A DNA stretch of 64,000 bases from Dietzia timorensis. Its GTDB lineage: Bacteria > Actinomycetota > Actinomycetes > Mycobacteriales > Mycobacteriaceae. Below are positions 43,921 through 51,626 of the stretch, one piece after another. Each line of letters starts with the position of its first letter. Position 1 is the stretch's first letter. Where the stretch lies: positions 434,001 through 498,000 of the forward strand of contig NZ_CP015961.1 of NCBI RefSeq assembly GCF_001659785.1, written 5' to 3'. The notes below the pieces were generated by a model. The model made no database searches. It was given only the letters and a program-made list of their open reading frames with translations, and was not told the DNA's origin. The translations under genes were made by a program, and so were the position numbers.

Positions 43921-44155
43921 CGGCCCCCGGTATTCTGCCTTTGGGCATTTCCGATTCAAACCACCTGAGCGAGAGAGCGGCGGCAACAAGGTGAAGCGCT
44001 ATCTCTCGTTCGCCGGGGTCCATGTACTCGGGTGCAATATCGGGAATGCTTACCGTTTGGTAGTGACTGCGAAGCGGCGGCGGGACGAAGTAGATCGAAT
44101 TCTCGTCGCCAGCTTGGGCCGGTAGTTCTCGGCGGGCCGCTTGATCTGTGTTCAT
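43910..44155 (-). CDS. Small protein of unknown function before the WhiB gene
   Basis: 81 residues, ATG at 44155 with AAGGATG upstream. Not recognised. Composition and third-position bias are those of a gene (ENSIYFVPPPLRSHYQTVSI, MDPGEREIALHLVAAALSLR). It overlaps the WhiB start by about ten bases, so the two are coupled. Confidence 0.65.
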   Translation of the reverse strand: MNTDQAARRELPAQAGDENSIYFVPPPLRSHYQTVSIPDIAPEYMDPGEREIALHLVAAALSLRWFESEMPKGRIPGADDA

Positions 44156-44300
44156 GGTTCATCCTTGCGTCGTTGACGTGCGCACCCCGCACGGCGTGAC
44201 GCGGTGCTATCGTCGTTCTTGCATGTTTTGTTCCTCGGGGCGGGAAGAGTGATCTTCCCGCCCCTCGGCATATCTGCCGTCGAATCTGTGCCCGGCTCAG

Positions 44301-44918
44301 CTAGGCGCGGTCGATGATCTCTCGCGCCCGTTCGCCTCGCGTACCACCTAGCCCGGTATCGTGCGCCGCCAGCTTGGAAAGGTACTCGTCGCGAATCACC
44401 GCAGCGCAACGCGCGCACACGTTCTCGCGCGTGATCTCGACTACCGCAGACAGTGGGCCGGGGCGAAGGTCAATCGAGTACGGCGCAGTAGTCACGTCCA
44501 GAGCGCCGCAGCACACGCACTTGTTCGCCTGTCGCTGCCGTTCGCGCTCGGCGGCGCGGGCGCGAGCCTTGGCCTCTTTCCGCGCGTGATCGAGCCGCGC
44601 TCGGTGCTCGGCAATCTCGGCATCGCCCTCCTGCTCTCCCGCGTCGAGCACCGAACGGCGTACAGACTCGATGTCCGGCCCAACATACGAGTTACCGGAA
44701 GGGCTGTTACGCATGTGCTCCGACTGGTAATCGTTCACAGCGGCGGACGCGCGATCGCTGATCAAGTCTCGAACCTGGCGCTTGAGTTCTTTGAAACTCG
44801 GCGTGTGCGCGGCGTAGTCGTCGCGCAGCTCGGCGGGCACGTGCCACGGCGAACTTTCGTCCTTGTATCCATCGGGGAAGCTCTGCGAGCTGTTCTTACG
44901 GTTGCCAAACAATGGCAT
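44301..44918 (-). CDS. Zinc-ribbon-type protein of unknown function
   Basis: 205 residues with AAAGGATCAG before the ATG. A long charged coiled-coil-like region (residues about 95-130, EHRARLDHARKEAKARARAA) is followed by CVCCGALDVTTAP and NVCARCAAVIRDEYLS, two CxxC pairs that form a zinc ribbon or treble-clef fold. Such proteins in phage replication operons often bind DNA. Role unknown. Confidence 0.75.
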   Translation of the reverse strand: MPLFGNRKNSSQSFPDGYKDESSPWHVPAELRDDYAAHTPSFKELKRQVRDLISDRASAAVNDYQSEHMRNSPSGNSYVGPDIESVRRSVLDAGEQEGDAEIAEHRARLDHARKEAKARARAAERERQRQANKCVCCGALDVTTAPYSIDLRPGPLSAVVEITRENVCARCAAVIRDEYLSKLAAHDTGLGGTRGERAREIIDRA

Positions 44919-44961
44919 GATCTGATCCTTTCAGTAAGTGTGTGAGCGGCGCGGTTCGCCG

Positions 44962-45123
44962 TCACCTAAGGGGAGATTCCCCACGGGCGCGGGAACGCGA
45001 GTCGCGCTCTTCGCAAGCGTCGTTGTACTTGCGCCGCGATTCCTCGATATAGGCAAGCGTGCGGTCAGCGGCGGCGCGCGAAGCCGAAGTGTCGCGTTCT
45101 CGAGAATCGTTCGAAGTAGGCAT
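44962..45123 (-). CDS. Small acidic-basic protein of 53 residues
   Basis: ATG at 45123 with GAAAGGACACC directly upstream; stop at 44962. The sequence is MPTSNDSRERDTSAS at the start, with a helix-like ADRTLAYIEESRRKYNDACE, and highly charged. The good ribosome site and position in the operon support it as a gene. Function unknown. Confidence 0.55.
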   Translation of the reverse strand: MPTSNDSRERDTSASRAAADRTLAYIEESRRKYNDACEERDSRSRARGESPLR

Positions 45124-45207
45124 GGTGTCCTTTCGTGCGGGGTGTTTGATCTTTGGTTTTCCTGTGCGGCGCGCGCGGCGGTGCGCGCGCCGGTTGTCGG
45201 GCGCGTC

Positions 45208-45471
45208 TCATGACATCGAGAAGGGATCGACGCCGGGCGGCGTGCGGAACGATTCGCCGGACTGGAAAGCGGCGAGGTGGCTCGCGATAACGTGATCGCG
45301 GCATTCTTCGCTCCCTTCGGTGAGCGGAATGCTCGTGAGTGCGTGGCGCAATTCCGGCGGGTATTCGCGACATCCGTTCACGGCGGCGCGAAATTCCGGG
45401 CCAGACACCCCGGCGCAAAACGTCACAGTGACATTGGTGGTAGAAACGGGAGGTACGGCGTGGATTTTCAT
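45208..45471 (-). CDS. Small protein coupled to the primase-helicase gene
   Basis: 87 residues; the ATG overlaps the preceding stop as ATGA. Not recognised. It includes CAGVSGPEFRAAVNGCREYP and a short helix-rich end. Coupling suggests a replication or copy-control accessory. Confidence 0.6.
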   Translation of the reverse strand: MKIHAVPPVSTTNVTVTFCAGVSGPEFRAAVNGCREYPPELRHALTSIPLTEGSEECRDHVIASHLAAFQSGESFRTPPGVDPFSMS

Positions 45472-47108
45472 AGCAGTGGTTCACTTTCGTTGGTGTGTTC
45501 TTCGACGGACTCGGCGCAGGTCGCGTGAACGGTGATCGAGTCGGGAAGGGACTCGTGCAGTGGTTGCCTACAGACCTCACAAAGTCGTTCGCCCGGTTGC
45601 GGCGTGTAAGTGATCCGCCACCCGCGCCCGTGCATGGTGCGTTCGCGTTGTTCGACGTGTACCCCGGCCTGAACTAGCGGCGGGGCGAGGCGTTGCAAAC
45701 GCGCCCCGGCAGCTTGGGCGTTGCGAGGCCACGCGCGCGGGGGCCGCTCGGGCGAGATCGCCCGCAGAACTTCGGACGCCGTTCCCTCCCAAACGCCTCG
45801 CTCGCGAGCGAAAGCGATTAACGCGGCGGCGAACACATCGGCGTCTAGAACGTCCTCGGCGGCGTTGTCCTGCGACTCGATGAACGATCCCAGCGTGTCC
45901 CACCCGGTGACGTAATCGAGCGCGTGAAGCATCAGCCCGGCATCGGCCAGCCGGGGCAACTCGGTCGGCGGGGTGATCGTCTCTAGCGCGCGTTCGACTT
46001 GCACGAGCAAATCAAGTAGGGCACCGAGAGTTTCGGCGTGAATCTCGCGAAACTCGGCGGCAAGCTCACGGTCAAGACGACGCCCGGATTTCGGGATCAC
46101 GTTAAGCTCAACGGTGCAAAGCCGGTCGGCAACGTCGGCACGTAGCCCCTCGGGACTAATCGACGTAATCGCGACCGCCCGCCGGTAAGACGTGATCGTG
46201 ATGTCCTGGTTGCTGTAGAGCGCCCGTTTGATTACCGCATCACCAGACACCGTGCGCGCTAGAACGTCGGAGAACCACAGAGGCACCGTCGATAGATTGT
46301 CGATTCCGATAACGGGCGAGGCGTTCGCTGTGAGCGACCATGAATCTTCGTCCCGCGGCGGTGAAGTGAGCGGCGCGCCGGAAGGGGCAACGACCCCGAT
46401 AACAGAACGTAGGCACGAGGTCTTAGCCGAACCCTGTTGCCCGATAAGGCACAAGATCGGGGATTGCACATCGTCACACAGCGCCACGAGCATCCACGCC
46501 ACGAGCAGCCTAAAGCCGTCGTCGTCGGTGTTGATAAGAGCGCGGAATCGGTCCAGCGATCCGCCGGAGATCGGGCGAGGCATCGGGTTAGTTGCCTTGT
46601 TCCGCCGGAAGAATACCGGCGACGACGCGGCGACCTGCCAGCCGGACGAATCGAGAACGATCGCTGCGCCGTCGTCGGTTCCTAGGTCGATCACACGCTT
46701 TCCGCCCGCCGTTTGCCCGAACCGAAGATAGATCGGCGTGGGAGTCTCGCAGCGCGTGCCCTTGGCATCGAGATTGGAAAGCGTGTCGGCAATAGCTGTA
46801 GCGGGCGCGGCGCGATTGGTCTCGTCGTAATACAGCCGCCGAAGCTCACCCGCTACGCCGTTCTTCCCGTCCAGCGGGAGAGCGATACCGGGCCGGTCTC
46901 GGTCCACGCCGTACACGTCGCCCACCGTATCCTTGATAAGGGTGAATCGTTCTTCAGCGAGGGCGAGTAATCGCGCGGTCTGCGAATCCTGGCGCGCGGC
47001 GCTGTTCTTCCCCTCGGTGTCGTCGCTCTCGGCGGCGGGGCCGGGATCGTTCCCAGGCTCGGGCACCGGATCGAACGGGTTATTTTCGCCGTAAAATGTG
47101 TCGGACAT
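45468..47108 (-). CDS. Replicative P-loop helicase/primase-type protein
   Basis: 546 residues. The P-loop is CLIGQQGSAKTSCLRSVIGV (residues about 220-239), and a Walker B-like segment PVIGIDNLSTVPLWFSDVLA follows about 50 residues later; AITSISPEGLRADVADRLCT supplies sensor and arginine elements. This is the arrangement of phage and satellite helicases annotated as DNA primase/helicase or DUF927-like. A CEVCRQPL ... HATC zinc knuckle lies near the C-terminus. It probably unwinds and initiates replication of the excised element. Confidence 0.8.
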   Translation of the reverse strand: MSDTFYGENNPFDPVPEPGNDPGPAAESDDTEGKNSAARQDSQTARLLALAEERFTLIKDTVGDVYGVDRDRPGIALPLDGKNGVAGELRRLYYDETNRAAPATAIADTLSNLDAKGTRCETPTPIYLRFGQTAGGKRVIDLGTDDGAAIVLDSSGWQVAASSPVFFRRNKATNPMPRPISGGSLDRFRALINTDDDGFRLLVAWMLVALCDDVQSPILCLIGQQGSAKTSCLRSVIGVVAPSGAPLTSPPRDEDSWSLTANASPVIGIDNLSTVPLWFSDVLARTVSGDAVIKRALYSNQDITITSYRRAVAITSISPEGLRADVADRLCTVELNVIPKSGRRLDRELAAEFREIHAETLGALLDLLVQVERALETITPPTELPRLADAGLMLHALDYVTGWDTLGSFIESQDNAAEDVLDADVFAAALIAFARERGVWEGTASEVLRAISPERPPRAWPRNAQAAGARLQRLAPPLVQAGVHVEQRERTMHGRGWRITYTPQPGERLCEVCRQPLHESLPDSITVHATCAESVEEHTNESEPLL

Positions 47109-47124
47109 TGTGCTACCTCCTTTC

Positions 47125-47745
47125 TCAGAGTTGAGACAACGCGGCGCAGCGGCGCGCTCGGTCTCGTGATCGTTCTAGCCATTCATCCCGCGCCGCCCGT
47201 AAGTCGTCCATCGACGCCGAAGCGGCAAGCTCGGCAATCCCTGCAAGTTCGCGGTAAGCCTCGCGTTCGCGTTCGCGCAGCACGTCGGCGGCATAGTGCG
47301 GCAACGCGAGCGGCATTAAGCCTTTGTCGAACGGCTCTTGCATATAAGCGACGAGGCCACGCGCACGAGACTTGCTCGCACTCGCTCCGCTCTCGAATCC
47401 GTAGGCCATGATCGCGGCGGGATCGGGAGCGCGCTTATCCCTAACCGCACGCTTTGCCAGCTCCACGACCAAGCCCGCGCGAGGGTCTAGAAAGTCGCTC
47501 GGAACCAATAGCGCGAGTACGGCGCTAGCGAGATCGAACGGCGCATAGAGCAAGGTTCCGATGAACCATGTTGCGGCGGTCCACTCCCGCGCCGGGGTGT
47601 CGGATCGCTCGGCGTCGTCGTTGGGCGCACTGAAGAAGAGAGACGGCACCACCCGACCAAGAGCACCAGGCGTATCGGCACACTCGGTGCGCGCGCCTGA
47701 CGCCCCGGCGGGCAACACCCACCCCGAATTACTGATAGTTCGCAT
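47125..47745 (-). CDS. DnaB-N-like replication protein
   Basis: 206 residues from ATG at 47745 (GAGGAATCAGAAC upstream; the frame extends five codons more). A helical middle (ATWFIGTLLYAPFDLASAVL, VPSDFLDPRAGLVVELAKRA, RAPDPAAIMAYGFESGASAS) has the pattern of the DnaB N-terminal domain. It stands directly before the helicase gene, as in the tRNA-Ser element, where an unrelated-looking sequence has the same role and position. Confidence 0.65.
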   Translation of the reverse strand: MRTISNSGWVLPAGASGARTECADTPGALGRVVPSLFFSAPNDDAERSDTPAREWTAATWFIGTLLYAPFDLASAVLALLVPSDFLDPRAGLVVELAKRAVRDKRAPDPAAIMAYGFESGASASKSRARGLVAYMQEPFDKGLMPLALPHYAADVLREREREAYRELAGIAELAASASMDDLRAARDEWLERSRDRARRCAALSQL

Positions 47746-47769
47746 GTTCTGATTCCTCACTCACTCGTG

Positions 47770-47973
47770 CTAGCTCGCGTGATTCGCGGACTGTGCCCGT
47801 GCCCACTCCACGAGATCGGCCTCGGCGTAGCGCACGAACTTTCCGAACTTGTAAAAATTCGGGCCGCGCCCCTCGCGGCGTTGGAAGCGAAGCGCGTTCA
47901 CGCTGATGCGCAAGAACTCCGCCGCCTCAGGCTCGGTGAGCCATTGCGTTTCGATAGTTGGTTTCGTGGGCAT
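47770..47973 (-). CDS. Excisionase-like HTH protein (second of two)
   Basis: 67 residues from ATG at 47973. HTH_17 fold: WLTEPEAAEFLRISVNALRF, then GPNFYKFGKFVRYAEADLVE. The pattern 'Y.k.gk.vRY...dl..W' is that of Xis/AlpA-like proteins. Three bases separate the annotated upstream stop from the extended frame. Confidence 0.85.
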   Translation of the reverse strand: MPTKPTIETQWLTEPEAAEFLRISVNALRFQRREGRGPNFYKFGKFVRYAEADLVEWARAQSANHAS

Positions 47974-47987
47974 TTGGTTTCGTCCTC

Positions 47988-48233
47988 TCATGCGCGCTTG
48001 GCGCAGTCGGTTGGTTCACTCGCAGATGGACCGTTGAGCGGATCGCGCGCCCACTCGACAACATCGGCGGCGGCGTAGCGAATGACTTTCGACGTAAGCC
48101 GGGAGAAGCGTGGACCTTGTCCATTCGCTCGCCATGCGCGAAGTGCTCCCTGGCTCAATCCGAGGTATTCGCCTACTTCGTCGCTCGTGAGCCATGCGCC
48201 CTCGGCAATTTTTTCTGACAGCGTGCGTTGCAT
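47988..48233 (-). CDS. Excisionase-like HTH protein (first of two)
   Basis: 81 residues from ATG at 48233. AWLTSDEVGEYLGLSQGALR and GPRFSRLTSKVIRYAAADVV mark the same HTH_17 family as the next gene; the two are diverged tandem copies. It is the first gene after the divergent promoter, opposite the repressor, so one copy may act as Xis and the other as an early regulator. Confidence 0.85.
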   Translation of the reverse strand: MQRTLSEKIAEGAWLTSDEVGEYLGLSQGALRAWRANGQGPRFSRLTSKVIRYAAADVVEWARDPLNGPSASEPTDCAKRA

Positions 48234-48294
48234 ACTCCCCGCCTTTCGGTTGACCGAAGTATTCCGTGTAGCGCGTTGTTGCGGTACAGCGAAC

Positions 48295-48322
48295 AATCTA
48301 GCATGGTTCTAGAGCCTGTCAA
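48295..48322 (-). promoter_or_regulatory. Leftward early promoter with operator
   Basis: TTGACA and TAGATT on the minus strand are 16 bases apart (48322-48317 and 48300-48295). The spacer contains CTAGCATGGTTCTAG (48298-48312), an imperfect dyad suited to the Xre repressor encoded to the right. It drives the operon down to 43123. Confidence 0.7.
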
Positions 48323-48358
48323 CGGCCAAAGTTGCGAAATGTGGATAAAGTGCGTTGT

Positions 48359-48970
48359 ATGGCAACGGATAGACAGCGCGGTAATGAAGTGGGAAGGGTC
48401 GCTCGCACGCTCGGCGAAAACGTCGCCCAACGGCGCGCTGACCTGGGTATATCCGCGCGAGAGCTTGCAGAACGACTTACAGATCAAGGGCGACGGTTCA
48501 CGCTTTCGAGCGTGCAAAAGATCGAACGCGCGGAAAGGCGAGTAGATGTCGATGATTTGCGCGCGATAGCGGACGCGCTAGGCGTGACCCCGAACGATCT
48601 ACTTGCACCGGGAATGGCGCGGGGGAACACATCGAGCCGCACCGTCCTACGGTTGGGCACGTCGGTGCCAGGACTCTCGCGCGCAGTGTCATGGGCTGCG
48701 AGGCACACGAATTACACCGAGGACGAACTACTCGACCACGTATCCGCGCTTTTTCGGCTGGTTCCGCACGTTGACAAGTTCGAACGTGAATATCAGGAAT
48801 GGTTAGACAAACTCGCTAATACCAGCGATCCTCGCGAAGCCGCGCAGATGTGCCGAGACGAACAATTGACCGATCTAGATCTACTCAACCATGCTGACGA
48901 GCTATTACCAGGTAGACCGGAATTCGCCGCGCTCGTACGGAAAGAGCTTGGGTTGGGCTCAGATGCCTAG
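48359..48970 (+). CDS. Xre-family repressor of the tRNA-Arg element
   Basis: 203 residues from ATG at 48359. HTH_3 at residues about 12-70: RTLGENVAQRRADLGISARE, LAERLTDQGRRFTLSSVQKI, VDVDDLRAIADALGVTPNDL. The C-terminal about 110 residues are helical and of no known fold. No good ribosome site precedes the ATG and GATAAA lies 12 bases upstream, so the message may be leaderless. It overlaps the integrase start, so repressor and integrase are co-expressed. Confidence 0.88.
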   Translation: MATDRQRGNEVGRVARTLGENVAQRRADLGISARELAERLTDQGRRFTLSSVQKIERAERRVDVDDLRAIADALGVTPNDLLAPGMARGNTSSRTVLRLGTSVPGLSRAVSWAARHTNYTEDELLDHVSALFRLVPHVDKFEREYQEWLDKLANTSDPREAAQMCRDEQLTDLDLLNHADELLPGRPEFAALVRKELGLGSDA

Positions 48971-50093
48971 GCCACCGCTTCCACTCGGTACACACGGTGC
49001 GATCTCTCACTACGGCGAGCCGCCGAAGGTACGGGCAAAGACCAGGGTTCGCGACCTGGACGGCACAACACGAGTGGTCACCAGATGGGGCCGGAACAAG
49101 ACCGCCGCGACAAATTCACTACTCGAAGCCGTGCGAGATCGACACGGCAACGTAGGCGCGGGCATCACCCGCGAAACGAAACTAGCCGAAGTCGCCGCCG
49201 AATGGCTTACCGAAGTCGAAGCAAGCGACCGCGCAGACGGCACGAAAGGACTGTTTCGGCGCACGGTAAACAACTACCTCACGCCCGGTATCGGCCAATT
49301 GCGAGTGTACGAAACGACCGTGCCCGTGCTCGAAAGAGTGATAGAGACGATCCGAGAACACCACGGCACCGGGGCCGCGCGTACTTACCGGCAAGTGTTA
49401 TCCGGCGTGCTCGGTCTCGCTGTTCGCCACGGCGCTATACCGGCGAATCCCGTTCGCGAGGTCTCCCGTTCGACAATGACCAAACGCGCAGCGGCGCGGG
49501 CACTCACTCGCGAGGAAACCACCGACCTACTAGCGGCCCTCGATAACGACGAACAAGCGCGCGAGCACGATTTGCCAGACCTAGCACGATTCATGCTCGC
49601 AACCGGCGTGAGACTCGGTGAAGCTCTCGCGCTCCGATGGGACTACGTAGACCTAGACGGCGGAGTCGTGACCATCGCCGCCACCGTTACCGATGCCAAA
49701 GGGCGCGGGACATTCATTCAGGAATCGACCAAGACCCGCGCCGGGCATCGAGTCTTAGCCGTACCCGCAGACGTGATCGCGATACTTACCGAACGGCGCG
49801 GACGAATCTACCCGGACAACGACTTGCACCTAGTGTTCCCCACCGTTCTCGGCACGCTCCGAAATCGCGGACGAACGACAACGCAACTACGCCGGGCACT
49901 CGATAACGCCGGGTTCCCCTGGGCAACCTCCCACACATTCCGAAAAACAGCCGCCACCCGCCTAGACGAGGCTGGACTATCGGCCCGAAAGATCGCAGAC
50001 CAACTAGGACACGAGCGGCCAAGTATGACCTCAGATGTCTACATGGGGCGGCGCGTCGTAACCTCCGAAGCAGCGGAAGTGCTCTCGCTCTAG
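48963..50093 (+). CDS. Tyrosine-type integrase of the tRNA-Arg element
   Basis: 376 residues from ATG at 48963. Core-binding SAM-like domain (TKLAEVAAEWLTEVEASDRA) and catalytic domain with Arg in ATGVRLGEALALRWDYVDLD, HxxR in SHTFRKTAATRLDEAGLSAR, LGHERPSM and Tyr in SDVYMGRR, so all catalytic residues are kept. It ends 12 bases before the right inverted repeat, and 300 bases from attR. Cotranscription with the repressor is unusual but seen in satellites where integrase must be made in the integrated state. Confidence 0.93.
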   Translation: MPRPPLPLGTHGAISHYGEPPKVRAKTRVRDLDGTTRVVTRWGRNKTAATNSLLEAVRDRHGNVGAGITRETKLAEVAAEWLTEVEASDRADGTKGLFRRTVNNYLTPGIGQLRVYETTVPVLERVIETIREHHGTGAARTYRQVLSGVLGLAVRHGAIPANPVREVSRSTMTKRAAARALTREETTDLLAALDNDEQAREHDLPDLARFMLATGVRLGEALALRWDYVDLDGGVVTIAATVTDAKGRGTFIQESTKTRAGHRVLAVPADVIAILTERRGRIYPDNDLHLVFPTVLGTLRNRGRTTTQLRRALDNAGFPWATSHTFRKTAATRLDEAGLSARKIADQLGHERPSMTSDVYMGRRVVTSEAAEVLSL

Positions 50094-50105
50094 ATCGCGC
50101 TTGCT

Positions 50106-50187
50106 CATGACGACCTAACATGTCATGGACGATCTGGCATGTCATCGCTCTACCAGGCGATATGTCATGCATGACATGTATGACATG
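50106..50187. repeat. 82-base terminal inverted repeat, right copy
   Basis: Reverse complement of 41316-41397 with 80 of 82 bases identical. It lies just after the integrase stop. The 50188-50592 stretch beyond it holds the direct repeat, the att core and no gene. Confidence 0.9.
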
Positions 50188-50275
50188 CCTCTACCTCTTT
50201 CTAGTTGAGAATAGTGATTAAAAGCCGTCATCACTGCGATTCAATCAGGGGTTCGCGAAAGCGGGTCGGGCTCTC

Positions 50276-50294
50276 TTGCGACCCGTTAACGACC
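50276..50294 (+). repeat. 19-base direct repeat, right copy
   Basis: TTGCGACCCGTTAACGACC, identical to 40986-41004 and in the same direction, 107 bases inside attR. Confidence 0.8.
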
Positions 50295-50401
50295 CGTAAA
50301 CTACTTCAACGTACATGCCCCACATGTTCGAACTCACTTATCTACGCACGTCACAGACGCCTACGCCGCGCGCTGTTCACCGGATTTCCTGGGATTAGCT
50401 T

Positions 50402-50432
50402 GTTAGGGGTTCGAATCCCTTCGGGCGCACAA
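50402..50432 (+). repeat. attR of the tRNA-Arg(ACG) element
   Basis: 31 bases identical to 40917-40947, from GTTAGGGG in the variable loop through the T-arm and acceptor strand to CACAA. Insertion therefore keeps the tRNA functional. Confidence 0.93.
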
Positions 50433-50592
50433 CAGAAGCGCCGCGTCATCATTTCTCAGTGATGCGCGGCGCTTCGCTTTGGCGCGGACGAGAACGCTGA
50501 AGATTTGTCTGGCGACGCTGGCGTAGACATTTAGCTACATGGCCTATATTCTTCGCCGTCTCCCTGGCGGATCTGTCCCACGGCCCCGCCTC

Positions 50593-51342
50593 CTAGCGCC
50601 CAGATTTGTCGATTCGACGCTGGATGGTCGCGCGCTTTGTGGAGTTGACCGCCCGCTCGTACGCAGAGATGAAGCCGTGGATCGTGAGCGGCTTGAACGA
50701 GTTGATCGCATCCTGTACCGCGCTCGACGGAGTGCCCGCCTTCTTGTAGGCGGGCCACACGGTGTCGCGGAAGATTTCCGTGAGCTCCTCGGCGAGGCTG
50801 AGAGCATGCTGGTCGAGCACCTTCCTGGCACGTTGCGCCGCGACGAGCGGAAGGCCCGCGTTGAGCATCTCAACACCCAATGGAAGAAGCGACGCCGTGA
50901 CATTGACGTGCGCGCCATCGACTGTCTCTACCAGTCCGAGGGTTTCGAGCACCTCGATTTCGTCACCGGTCAGCTCGCGCCCGGCGCGGTCCGACAACTC
51001 GCCGAAAGAGAGGGTCTCCGGGCGGTCACTCAGCCACGGCGCGAGTAAAGTGCCGTGGAGACGAATGGTTTCGGTGCTGCTGCCGTTGGGAATCCGGTCG
51101 ATGTAATTGGTAATCGCGGCGAGGGTGAATCCGTGCGATTGCAATTCCCTGACGAGCTCGAGCAGGGCGCGGTGTTGCGGGCTGTAGACGGCGGTGCGGC
51201 CCTTCTTCCCCGGAGGGGGAAGAATTGCACGGTTGGTGTAGAAGCGGATGTTCCGCGCCGAGACACCGGTTCGCTGGACCAGTTCTTCCAGAGAGTATTC
51301 CTCACCGACGCCCTCGGACTCCGTCGTGCTGGCGAGGTTCAC
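50593..51342 (-). CDS. MerR-family regulator of the adjacent fatty-acid operon
   Basis: 249 residues. N-terminal MerR winged helix: YSLEELVQRTGVSARNIRFY, TNRAILPPPGKKGRTAVYSP and coiled-coil start LVRELQSHGFTLAAITNYID. The long C-terminal domain (about 150 residues) has no metal-binding cysteines and may bind an acyl-CoA. It is divergent from thiolase-fadB-caiB-acd with a dyad between them, so control of that operon is likely. Confidence 0.85.
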   Translation of the reverse strand: MNLASTTESEGVGEEYSLEELVQRTGVSARNIRFYTNRAILPPPGKKGRTAVYSPQHRALLELVRELQSHGFTLAAITNYIDRIPNGSSTETIRLHGTLLAPWLSDRPETLSFGELSDRAGRELTGDEIEVLETLGLVETVDGAHVNVTASLLPLGVEMLNAGLPLVAAQRARKVLDQHALSLAEELTEIFRDTVWPAYKKAGTPSSAVQDAINSFKPLTIHGFISAYERAVNSTKRATIQRRIDKSGR

Positions 51343-51555
51343 CGCGCCCCCTTTTTTCGTTTCTCGAACGACTGTCGATCACTCCATTATTCCAGCTAGA
51401 GATCATTGATCATAACAGCTAACGATGACCCGACTGCGTTCCGTCGTAGCCTGAGGCTCGGAGTGAGGTCTCCGCGTTCGACGGAAAGCTCCCGTGGCAT
51501 GGGCATGTACTTCCGCGGTTCGAGTGGCGTGGATCACTGTTTTCGTTATTGGTTG

Positions 51556-51578
51556 TTACACTATCAGTGATAGTGTAA
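51556..51578. promoter_or_regulatory. Perfect operator palindrome with a tetO-like core
   Basis: TTACACTATC and its exact complement flank AGT. The inner 13 bases CTATCAGTGATAG are those of the Tn10 tetO2 operator. It sits 49 bases before the thiolase start in the 284-base gap (51343-51626). The owner could be the divergent MerR protein or a TetR-type regulator elsewhere. GATCATTGATC at about 51400 is another short dyad in the gap. Confidence 0.7.
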
Positions 51579-51626
51579 GTGTCGGCAAGGAGCTTTCGCA
51601 GCTCTCTCACCGAACGGAGGATCGCC

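Larger units (their letters stand above)
40917..50432. mobile_element. 9.5-kb integrative element in tRNA-Arg(ACG)
   Basis: A 31-base identity covers 40917-40947 (tRNA 3' end) and 50402-50432. The integrase, repressor and divergent promoter are at the right end; a leftward operon of replication genes runs from 48233 to the terminator at 43123; a single rightward cargo gene lies at the left end. Near-perfect 82-base inverted repeats and 19-base direct repeats sit just inside both ends. No structural phage genes are present, so it looks like a satellite or small plasmid-like element. Confidence 0.88.
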
